Shown here: in pieces, positions 14,801 to 26,800 of the stretch
How positions within the stretch are numbered: position 1 is the first letter of the stretch
How the letters are laid out: each line of letters opens with the position of its first letter
Source of the DNA: Scortum barcoo
Lineage: Eukaryota; Chordata; Actinopteri; Centrarchiformes; Terapontidae
DNA: 64,000 nucleotides
Direction: 5' to 3'
Assembly: GCA_023238725.1 (NCBI GenBank)
Contig: CM041531.1
Location: 24,778,143-24,842,142, forward strand
The notes under the pieces: model-generated
The model's input: the letters and a program-made list of their open reading frames with translations, nothing else
The model's database searches: none
What the model was told of the DNA's origin: nothing
Program-made: the position numbers and the translations under genes

Positions 14801-17800
14801 AGACACAAAATAGACACAAAGGCAGAGCAATGCAGAGATAAAGACAGACAGAAACTGGGTGGTGGAAAAAGAGAGTCAAGTGGGTGAATGAAAAAGGAGA
14901 AAGAGAGAATGTGATGAGCCATCAGGAGTGCGCGACAGAACAGCAAAGTGAGGGAAAGAGGAAGCGAGTGATGTGAGAAACAAAGAGAGGCAAATCAATA
15001 TCTGCCCCCAAACCTGTAAACACACAGTGAGAAAAGGGATTAAGCCCATGAAGTGTGTTGGCTTGGTGAATTGCACCAAGAGAGATATGCCTAAACGACA
15101 GAAGGAGGGAGAGCCAGTAATGGTGCGAAAAAAAGGGAGACCAAGAGAGCAATGGAAGAGGATAAAAGAGGGCTGGAGCCGGGACAGACGGACGAGGAAA
15201 AAAGGTGCAGGGAGAAGAGAAAGAGAAGAAGAGCTGGAGGGGAGGGATTGGTGGGGGAAGGAAAAAAAACATAGGAAGAAAGGAGGCAGGGGACCAAAGT
15301 GTAAGAAAAGAAGAGAGCGTGGGGACGTGAGAGGAAAGACGAGAGGGTGGGGACAGGGAGAGGAGTCGATGATTGCGGTGACGGAGGGAAAGAGCAGAGG
15401 TGCATAAGCAGGCCGAGATGAGTTACTCCTCCAGACTCGTGTGAAGCCAATCCAGTCTATTCACAACAAGGGCGAGACACAAAGAGAAAATAAGAGTTCA
15501 GAAACCTTCAATTACAGACTCAAGTGTTCTTTGGGCATCTGAGACCTGCAGAAATATTGTTCTGGAATATTAACTCCTAGAGTCAATACGAGTGTGTTGT
15601 TTTATTTTTAGGTAGCCAGAGTTTGATCCCGAACAACAAAGTTGTTTTTTTTTTTTTTTAGGAAATACTCAATTCAGTTGTTAATTTAAATTCCCAGTAG
15701 CTGTTGGCCAGCCACCAGCTTTTGTTCCTGGAGTGAAAATGAGAAAATGACAAACGGGACGTTTTAAGAAACCAGATTTGGCATTGTCTCGCGTGCAGGT
15801 GTGCCCATTTTTTTAATGGGACCGACAACAAGCGGAACACGTCGCAGAGTGGAGAAAAATAAGACAGGAAAATGAAACACTTGTTCGGTGTCTCAGAGGA
15901 TGACTTTGGGGAGAAGCAGGGCTTCTTCAGGACACTGGTGACATACAAAGGCAGAATTAGTCAGCTGATTAGTTTGCTGTGTGCACCCGCAGTTACCTAT
16001 GAACCGCAATGCTGCAAACAAAAGATTTCTCTCTTTTTTTTTGAGTGGTTCAGAACAATTTTTTGTTTTAATTGCACTTTGATTCTGCATCCAAAAAACT
16101 GGTCATAACAAAGAGGAGAAACAGAAAAGAGGAGGAGAATGAAATGAAAGAAAAGAAGATAAAAGATTGAGAGAGGGTGGAGAGAGAAGGCACAAGCAAA
16201 AACAAATACAGAAACAGGAAGAGCCACACACAGGGAGAGTGTGTGTATTTTGTATTCTTGTTCAAGCAGTACTTCTTATATTACCACATTCTGTCCATAA
16301 ATTGAGCTGTATGTTTTTTTTCCTGTTTGTTTCAATATGTGCTTTATTGCTGCATCTACTGTATATACAGTGTGTGTGTGTTGTTTTTGCGTGCAGGTCT
16401 ATTTGTGTATTTGTCCGCCCCTCTCTCTCTCTCTCTCTCTCTCACTCTCTCTCTCTCTCTCTCTCCCTGTATGCTTGTGTGCACTGTATATCATCATAGC
16501 AGAGTGAATGAAGCGTGAAACCATCTGTCTCCTGGTTAGATGAGAATTACACTGACTTTATTAGATGTTTGAAACCATGCAGATGGTTATCATTATCTTA
16601 GGGAGTTAGGTACACACACACTCGCGCACGCATTACACACACAGATGTTTATCGGGGTGTTATGAAGTTGTACGCGCAGACGTCTATGCTCACGCGACTC
16701 ACACACGCAGGTGTGTGCAGTTATGATCAGTGGGTTTGTTAAAATCATGTGAAGCTGCTGTAACGTCATCAGGCACAAATGTCAGATGCTTTTTTAATGT
16801 AAATTAATCGATTTAATCCGCCGGTTTGTCTCAACATTGGTTATGTACACCAGCAGTTATGAAATCAAGTTTTAAAGTAGCTGTAGGTTTGTGTGAATCA
16901 TTAGCATTACATAAATAGCAATCCCACAAATTGAGCGGGTATAAATATGCATTTCTTCCAAAAATCCCTAATGTAGGACAGCATTTCAAAAGAAGGGCGT
17001 TAATGGAAAAGTTGTCTTGCGGATAATGTTGCCAGCGTTTAATTCAGCAGACTTGAGAAAATATCACAGCTAACTCCCAGCCACTAGAGTGGATCCATAA
17101 ATGCCCTCAGACATTACAAAGCCCCCTATTTTGTCCTTTCAGAAAACTCCCAGTCCATATGGTGGCCATGGTTTGTTGTTTTGGTTGAACAACTTAAATG
17201 TGGTGACCGAGGTCATCTGCCGCTTTCAGACAGTATACGTCCATATGGTGAAACAGTGAGGTGTGAAACAAACAGCTACTGCTTTTATTGTTGTTTGTTT
17301 TGACTCGCTGTCACACCTTTCATCTTCAGACATCCATGTTAGTAATTTCTTAGAGTCAGAGGAAAATCAGCTGGACTTGCTTGACGTTCTTGAATACATT
17401 CCCCTCTCACCCGAGAGGCTTTTTCAGTTCAGAACTGACTTACTGGTGACTGAATACAAAAGTATCTGGTTTTAGCAAATGTTATTTTTAAATTTTTTTT
17501 TAACAAAGTCTAATTCAGACTCAGGGGCTTTGTTTCAGTTGTTGGTTCATATTTTCCACATCTGAAGACTACGTATCCACCAGGGACGAGTCTTAACTGC
17601 TGTTTTGTCTTTGTGAAATTCACAATCTGAGAGCTCAATATGTAATTTGGTGCTGATTTGTTTGTCTCTACTGAAGACAAAACTGCAGAAGGATGAAATG
17701 AAGTATAAATATCCCATTGCAACAATATTAACCATTACTGGCACTCTATTTGTTCAGCTATCTGCTTTGTACTGCTTGCTACGGTGCAAAACAATTGTCC

Positions 17801-20768
17801 TTCATTCACTTGTTAGAGCCCACACTGAGTAGACTGTGTATTGCACACTGCAGAGGCTAAGCAGGACAGATTGAATTCAACAGAAACACACCCATCCAGT
17901 CACAACTAACAGCTGTATTTGGACAGTGGGAGATCGGGCACCTGGTGGAGGGAACATTCAAATTCTGTACACACACACACACGTCACACACACACACACA
18001 GGAAGGATCAGTGGCGAGATTACAGCATGGGACCTTCCTGCTTGTTAGACAGCAGTATAAATCAGTGAACCACCATGTTGTCCCTTGAGCTGTGTTAATT
18101 TACATTATCTGGTATAATCAGTACTGTAGGTGATGTTTAACACGTGTGTGTGTGTGTGTGTGTTTCAGTGATCCAGTGTGGACCTCCTCCTCAAGTACAT
18201 CATGGGAAAGTTGAAGGGACCGACCATTCATGGGGCTCGAGTGTTAGCTACAGTTGTTTCCATGGTTACCAGCTGTCCACCCCTGCTGTGTTAACCTGCG
18301 AGGGGAACGGGACGTGGACGGGAGACGTGCCGCAGTGTCTGCGTGAGTTTGCTGGCCATGACGATGACACTGTGTTTCCTCCAGCAACGTTCACAGTTCA
18401 CACAGAGCAGAAGTCCTGACTGTGTCTGTTGTCTCATTTAAGCTGTCCTGTGTGGCGATCCTGGCTCTCCTGGAGGAGGATTCAGAGAAGGGAACATCTT
18501 TTCCTACCGGTCAGTGGTTACGTGCTTCATTATAATTTGCTCGCTGTGCACAGTACAGTTTTTTGATAGTGATATGCCAACAGACATTTTGTCACTCACA
18601 CATGACTGTCACATTTGCTGCTGTAAACTAAAACTGATGCCCCCACAGACATTGTTGTTTATAACTCAAAACGTTCAGGGTGTGAGTCATAAAATAACTC
18701 TGGAACCACTTTGGGAGATGATGTTTGTTCCATCGAACTTACTGAGGTTTGCCCCTAAGTCTGGATGTCAGTTTGAAACATTGCAAGGATAAAACAGATT
18801 TTGGTTTGTAAGTTAAAACAAGAAAAATACGTCGGTCAAAGCATCTCAATGAAGAGCTGCAGAAGCGTACATGTCACACCCTAACTGGCCCTATGGACGT
18901 CAAATCACACTTGAAATGAATAAGTGTGAACGCTGAAGCTGTAGTTTGTTGTTGCTCAGCACTTCTTTTTGTTATTTTGTGTGTGTAACTAATATTTGTT
19001 TTCCTATGCAGGTCAGAGGTCAGGTTTTACTGCCACGCCCCTTACCTGCTGGTAGGCTCGGCCTCCAGAGTCTGTCAGGCTGATGGGATTTGGAGCGGCC
19101 AACAACCATCCTGTATAGGTAATTAAAAGACCCCCTGCAAGCATACGTGTCAGTTTTCAGAATTTAAATTTATACTTTTGTAATGATGACTGGCTTTAGA
19201 GTTAGGCTGTGTATCATACAACTTGCATGAATGTTTTATAATAAATTAATTACTGGATTTTTGTCTGCTGCAACTATGACAGCAGACTCAATTTCTCCTA
19301 ACAGTGTTGTATGTCAGCATGTTCCCACACCCAGTGTTTAGCAGAATATCCATTATAAATCCATATAATACCTTAAAATTGGAAAACTCCAGGCCTCACA
19401 AACACTGGGTTTGTCATGTTCATTATCCATGGGGCTGTGAGAGAAAATCTTAGTTAACTCATCTCATGGAACCACATGTTATTCACGACAGACTACAGTT
19501 AGAGAAAAGGGAAGTTTTTTTTTTCTTTTTACAGCATAAAACTTTTTTGTGCTCACTTTCGAGGGAAACAGTGAAAAACGTAGTCGTCAATGCTCCTAAC
19601 ACCCTCGTGTACCACAGAGAGAAAGACCTGCATAAATCTCAGATACAACATTACCATTGACAGACATTACATTGTTTATGTAAATCTGTGAAATATTACA
19701 TATTACACTATTTCCATAATTGTACAGAGCAGACATTTTGTTTACTGCAAAGGAAAACATTTCATCAACAAGTTATGAATAAAACTGTGTGAAATCAGAT
19801 TATTGGTAAACAAGATTGTGGAGCTTACTCCCGTACACGTTTTAGCATTAGCATTCCTGTGCAGATAGAGCTGAAGATATTATCTCATCAATAGATGAAG
19901 TGTGTAGTTTTGGTGTCAACATTTGGTTTCTATAAAGATTTTATCTTGGAAAGCAGACTTTCACTTTTTTGAAGTGAATACATGAGTTATTGTGTTCTCA
20001 TTGCATGAAGCTTATTTTAGAATCAGTTGTCACAAGGAAAAAGCTGAACTATCGTGTGGGAGCTGAAACGGAAACCAGCCTTATATCAACACAGCAGCCA
20101 TCACAAGTTCAGAACACACACATTTATTTCCTGTCTGTATTGTACATATCAGTGTATTGTATGTCATATATGACTGTGAAAATCTATCCATTCATGTGCC
20201 CTGAACTGTATTTACTTACATCTCATAGCTTTTGCCAATCATAATTTTTTGTACGATGTTAGTCTTTTTATTCCCTTTTTATTCATACAATATTTTAAGC
20301 ACTAGAAGCTCAAGCTGAGGTGAAAAGTAACAAAGAACATCCGCTCAAGTACTCCACTCGACTGCAGTTTAATAATACTTTACTTTAGAATTCCCATTTG
20401 TGCAACCTATAACTATTACTCAATGACATTTCAGAGGGAAATATTGTTGTTTTACTTTACTACATTTATCTGAGTCATGAACCCACGGGTACTTCACTCA
20501 GAACATATTGCATGTTAAGTGTTTTGAGTATGATGTGTTGTCATACACTACTTTTGCTATGACTGTGTACTAGTAGCCTCACCATACTAATTTTAGTGGA
20601 ATAAGTACAAAATACAGCAAAAAGAACCATATGTGTGTAAACATCAATGATACAGTGTACTGTAGAGGGGGACATTAGTAAGTTCGCAGTATTTATGAAA
20701 AAATGCTCAGGGTGCTTTGATGGGGAGACAGACAAGAAAAATGTGTGAAATCATGTAATGCTCAATGT

Positions 20769-20807
<39 letters not shown>

Positions 20808-23800
20808 CCAGCCTTCAATAGCTGTCGTGACCCAGGAACCCCCGCTTATGGCATCCCGATCATGGCCCAGGGCTTTCAGGTGAAAAATATCTCTGTTGAC
20901 TGTATACTTGATAAAACTACTGCATAATCCTTCAAATTACTTTAATCATGAGGATCCAATTTGTCAGCAAAGGCACATTTAAAGATACGGCAAACATTCT
21001 ATGCATTTTAGATAAAAACAATTAATAATAGAAAAAGATAAAAACTACAATCACCGCAAATTGTAGAGTTTAGTAGAGTAGAGTAGGTTAAGTGGGTTAT
21101 GTTTGTATGCCTTGGTGTGGAGCTGTTAAAGGGGTCTAAATATGTGTATATGAGACCTTTTTGTTGACCATGAAAAAAAAAAAAGTAGTATTCTACCACT
21201 TGAGTCTAAAGATGCACTGAGGCAAGTACAAAAAGAGTTGCAATAATGCAAACATGATTACTAAATGCATTATCACTGTCTCACCATCTGAGATTTAGTG
21301 GGCCTGGTTTGCAAAGTTCCTCAGTCAGACCTGCAGATCAAAGGTAAAGGCCTGGTCAAAAGTGACGCTCAGGTTTCCGACTTTATGAGGACAAAGAGAG
21401 GTCGTATTTTCTTCTGACAATGGGAGCATGCTGTCTGGAGCACATTTAACCTGTTGATGGGATATATTGGCCAAACAGTCCATGATGGAATTTGAGCAAA
21501 CATGCTAATCCTTCAATTTGTGGAGGTATAATTGGATATTATCCCAATATCATATTTCCCCTGACAGCTCTACAAGGAGTGCAAGCAGCTACCACCCACT
21601 TTATGCAGGACTAACAATATCACATCTGCTAAAAGTTGGCATAAGGTTTCATGTTTTGTGTTATGTGTGATTTGAAGAGTTAATAAAGGGTTAAGGGTTA
21701 ATAAAAGTTTTTTTAGTTTGACAATAAGATCTTTTTTTTTTATTAAATGACTACTGCCCTGTGCTGCTGAGTGCAGCAGGTCTTGAGAAGCTACAGAGTT
21801 AACAGCGGATAAAGAGGGCTTTTTGTTGTGCTTTTACGTGATGAAGGTGGGCAGTAAGATTTCCTTCAAGTGCCGCAAGAACTACCACATCCTCGGTTCC
21901 ACCACGAGAACGTGCCTAGAAAACCTAACCTGGAGTGGAACTCAGCCTGAGTGCATATGTAAGGACTAGCGACTTCATATTTTTTAACTTTATCATGGTG
22001 TGTGTTGGTTTAGTTTTTTTGTTTTGTTCAGTTTTTTTGGTTGATTTTTATGTTGCATCGTATTCAACGTTTTACTCGGTACTAGGAACGAAATGTCAGT
22101 GTATTTCTCTCTCCCCCATCATTCAGCCCATTCATGCAGACAGCCGGAGACCCCCAGCAATGTAGATGTTCGATCTATGGACCTGCCTACCTTGGGATAT
22201 ACGCTGATCTACACCTGTCAAGACGGTTTCTATCTGGCCGGGGGATCGGAGCACAGAACCTGCAAAAGTGATGGGAGATGGTCGGGTAAACCCCCGCTCT
22301 GTAAAGGTACTCAGATCCTATCTTGAAAATGTACTGCTTGTATGAAAACGGGCCGATGTTGATCCTAAAATCTAAACTGGGTGTCATAATCCCATATGTC
22401 CTAAGATAAATACAGATTATCACCCTGATATTATTGCTATGCCCCTTATAAATCAGCCTCAGCCACACCATGAATGCTGATCCTTTTTTTTTTTTACTCA
22501 AGGTCCTCTCTAGTCTGTGATGTATGACTATAACACGTTCAGATTTATAACCAAACAGCAAAATAGACTGTTTGCTGTTTCCTGCTATACATTTAGGTCC
22601 CTTTATGTCTGTGGGACCCAAGAACTGATGCATGTAAAACACTTCCCAAACCTATCCTACCATGTAAGTATCTTAACCATCAAACTGAGCTTAATGCTCT
22701 TTTATGTTTCAGTTGGAGTGAAAGTCAATCCCAAAGGCAGAGGAGAATCAGATGTCCAGAAGAACAAAATCCGAGGTATGCAGAATAAATAACTACAGCA
22801 CAGACATTCATAGCACATACATACTTACTTAACTTAAAGCACAGATGAACTGTATGTATACCTCAAGTTTCTAGGACAGCTTGGTTTTGCTGCATTGTGA
22901 GTTGAAATGCTGTTCATCACACAGTTTTTTTTTTTTTTTAATAAACAAGATCATCACGACGCATTTCCCAGAGAGAAGCAACTATTGTGGTAGGAGGTTG
23001 TAGTGAGTGTCGACTGCAGGACTCCTCTCTCTGGACAGGCAGTCTTGTTTCAGATTTATAGGATGGCGGCTCAGACGAAGTAAATAAATCAGTGAAAACA
23101 TTCAGGTGCAATAGCATGTAATACCTTGTAAGTTTGAAGTAGGATTTTAAAATCAATATATGCATTTAGAGGGAGCCGGTGAAGACAGGCTAACACCAGA
23201 GAGAAAGACCAAAGATGTCCGATTTTTGCAAGAACACTGAAGCTGCCGAGTTTTGAATAAATCATATTTCTAAGTGAGGGATTCAGACAGAAGGAGAGTA
23301 ACCCACTGCGGCTGTCAGTTATGAAGGAACCAGAGGCAGATATGTTTTGTCTGTTTCTTAGCAAACACAGAGGGGTAATCCTGATCCTGACCCTTACTTC
23401 ACAGTCATCTCTGTTCATTACTTTGAACTTGTGGCTGGTGTGTGAAAAGTCTGCTGAAGTTGATCCTTTTTAAACTGGGAGGAGTCCACATGCTGTTATC
23501 AGGCACATTTTTGAGGCAGTGGTGATATTGTTTGGGGCAACATTAGCATTAGATTACAAAAAATGTCATACAAATTTAAATTTCTTTAAATTTCTACTTC
23601 TCTGTTCCCATCCTAGTTCCGGTGGACGTGTTCTCTCCAAACTCTGAGTGGAGCGGTTTTTACGAGTATCTAGGGAAGCGACACAGGCCACCACATTTAC
23701 AGTTACTGGCTTCAACGCTACCAGCGGCAGAGTTAACGTCACATTACTGGAGACCAGCGGAGTGTCGATCAGACTTTCAGGTAAAACGCAAAGAAAAACA

Positions 23801-26800
23801 CTACTTAAGAGTCGCTCTTATTTATTCAATTACTACGCAGTTTTTATGTTTCCAGGGCTTGAAAACAGGATGCATAAAAGTGATCCAATAAACCAATTTA
23901 TTAAATAGATTCTATTTTCTTATACTGAGTTTGCAACAAAGCCCGTCAAGTTCAAAGTCGTAAAAAGTACACGAAATGGAAAAAGTTTTTCCCCAAAATG
24001 AGCCTCAAGAAGTTAAGTGGATGTAGAAAATTGATGGGAAATACAGTACATTATTTCATATGGTGCTAAAATGATAACTAAATGAAAATAAAATGGACCT
24101 GTGTCTGTAAACATTTACAGTCTGCAAGGCTGGAAAAAAGGTTTTGTGTAAGAGCTGTAGAGCATACAAAGAAGAGAAACTGGTCATTAATACATTTAAT
24201 AATGTAACATGCAGAGGCGCTGGTGGTGAAGTTTTGTGCCCGGGTCGGGCAGAATCACCACACAAGTCTGAGGGGCCAAATTATTACCTGAGCAACACAA
24301 CCTCCCTCCCCAGTGCTCCACTGCACACGGTGCATTTTTTATTCATTTTTTATTCATACGTGCTGTAGATGCATGGAGAGTGTTGTATGGAAACATCTAG
24401 CAGGTTAAGAAAACAGGTAACACTGCACTCTTGAGTGAAAACCTCCAAAGCAGTAGTGTTTAAACAACTGAGGATAACCGTCTGGCTCTCCCACTGACAC
24501 TCGTGTATGTTTTGACATTTCAAAATGACATTTCACAATCAATAGTTCAGCTTGAACTCGGGGTCATGAAAGATTTTCTGCAGGTGAGAGACAGAGGCAC
24601 TCAACTTATAAAATTATTTCATTTTGATTCTGTGATATATGTGTTGTTTGTGTTTTTTTTTTTTTTTACATGGACTTGTCATATTGGAAAGCAAACGCTT
24701 CTATGCTGGCACTATAGTTAACCAACTAGAGGCATGTAGCTGAAGGGTAAATGTCACTTTTTCCCCAGTAATGTGTCAGGTGCTTGGCGAAGGAAATAGA
24801 GTATGATAATTCAAAATGTCAAAGTGTCTCCGTTTCATTGTTTGCCAGTCAAACCTGTCTGTCTGTTTGCCTACCACCCTGTCTGTCTGTCTCTCTGTTT
24901 GTCAAACTCCCATGCTGCCTTTGCCTCAGCGTCTTTCTCTATTTTTCTCCTGCAAAGTGCCAACACAAATTAAACGCTGTTGTTTGAACGATACCAGGCT
25001 TAGGCACTAACTGTATTCTTCTTACAACGTCTCTCTGTCTCTCTCTGTATATATATATTTATATCTATTCATCCAGGTACCTACAAGTCAGAGGAAAACC
25101 AGCTGCTGTTGAAGGTCTACCAGGTGAAGGGTCCGACGGAGCATTACCTCAGCAAGTTTAAGAACGATAACTGGGCTATGGATGGATACGTAAGACAATT
25201 CTCCGTATTATTAATCACTGCCAATAGCACGATATTAATGTGTTTGTTTGCGGACAACAGAATTGTAATAACTGGATACGAACAAATAAATAAAGTTGAT
25301 AATTTATAATATTGAATGCTCTGTAACAATGACATAGCACCGTCGACAACACATTACTCACCCCACAACCACCACGCTGGATGGGGGTCTTGTGTGGGAG
25401 GTTTATTGAAATTCCAGACAAACCCTCGGTCGCATTATGCAAAACAGATTTTGGAAGACAATGAAGTCTAATTAACATCGTTTCAAATAGAGGAATGACG
25501 TGGTTTACCAAGAAGCTTTTGTTTCCAATAACAAACAAATTCCACGAAATGATCACCTTCAGCTGAAGTTCCTGAAAGTCACCAGAATCCAGAAATCCCA
25601 ACAAACAGCACCGCACTCTTTGTATTTGCTGTAGAAAATGTTCCGTCACTGCGTCACATCCCGTAGATTTCACCGGTGATGACGCAAATGTGTGCATGGG
25701 CGCTAGTGGATAAACGAGGGAGCGATTTCAGACGCAGCCTTGTTGTCACCGCGAGGTTGCGAGTCATCCCGCAGAGGCCCCAGGATGTTACTGACCAGGC
25801 CAGTGAATAATTCCAGCATGTGACTCCCTTTAAAACCACAAAACTGGCGCTTAAATATTGTTGAATTATTGCAGTGTGTATCCAAAATTTCTCTTTGATG
25901 TGCCAAAGTCGTGCGAACATATTCAATCAGCAACATTAAATTTTATACGAATACTGAATCCTAAGAGTGTCTAGAAAGAAAGACAAAGAGAGAGAAAAAT
26001 AAAGATAAAGAAAGTCAGCTTTGTGGCGTTGCGTGTTCCATGTAGACTTTTTAACTTAGTGTGACGTGATATTTGAAGCTGGGACTTCTGAAGATCATGT
26101 CTACAACTGGGGAATGGATTAAAAATGTGATCCTGTTTGACTTCTTCACAGAGGACGAGAGGGTGGAACGGAGTGAGGAGATTGTACAAGATAGTAGCAG
26201 GCAGGGTTGGAGGAAAAAAAAAAAAGGCTGCAAGGGGGAAGGAAGGAGACACATAGAGAGCCAATTTATCATGTCGCGAATGACAGAAAGAGTGAGGGAG
26301 GAGAAGAGTCGGGCTAATCGCGGCCGAGTTGTGATTCCTGAAAAATAATCGTTTCACGGTTAGGAGATGAAATTTCGATTGTCGATTTGTGGGTAAAAGA
26401 TTGCTGCTTCAATCTCCGAACAAGAGATAGTGAAGAGGGGAGGAGAAGGAGGTGGGGACAGGAGAGAGTGCAGAGTACAGGAGTGCGGAGAGGTACCGTC
26501 AGTGCGGGGAGAAACCTGAAATCGGCCACTCACATGTGTGCAGCATGATGTAAAACCAAAGTTTACCAGTGAATTTACAAAAAGCATGTGTTTAGGGTGT
26601 TGGTACTCACACTTGTTTGTTTGTTTTTTACACAAATGACAAATGTAATCCTCAAGGATGACAATGTTAAGCCGACTACTGTTAGTCTGATGTTGTCATC
26701 CATCTGCAGTGGGCTGCACAGGTACTTACATATTCACCGCCCTGTTATTAGAATATGTTTCGCCCCATAACCACACCTGTCTCACACATGGTGTTGTGGA

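Larger units (their letters stand above)
12937..18168 (+). other. csmd1 intron, 5.2 kb, with purine/pyrimidine-biased core
   Basis: The largest csmd1 intron in the window. It contains T-runs at about 13850-13863 and 15645-15659, the strand-biased block at 14040-15410, (CT)n at 16421-16466, CA-rich sequence at 16613-16700, a dispersed repeat at 17925-18090 and a GT tract before exon 9. Long open frames on both strands in 14-15.4 kb come from low-complexity sequence, not genes. Confidence 0.8.
19119..20805 (+). other. csmd1 intron, 1.7 kb
   Basis: Contains a T-run at about 19516-19524, a dispersed repeat at about 20300-20545 and the long TG tract that ends at the next acceptor. Confidence 0.8.

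Noticed and set aside
14368..15450. Open frames of up to 192 codons on both strands
   Set aside because: They arise from purine/pyrimidine-biased low-complexity sequence with overlapping frames on both strands and no domain; they sit in a csmd1 intron.
23617..23780. Reading exon 16 as two exons with a tiny intron to explain the frame change
   Set aside because: No GT-AG pair with a feasible intron length lies between the two frames; the shift occurs within a few bases.
25215..25697. 160-codon open frame on the - strand in intron 17
   Set aside because: No recognisable family, and no splice or start context that supports a gene.
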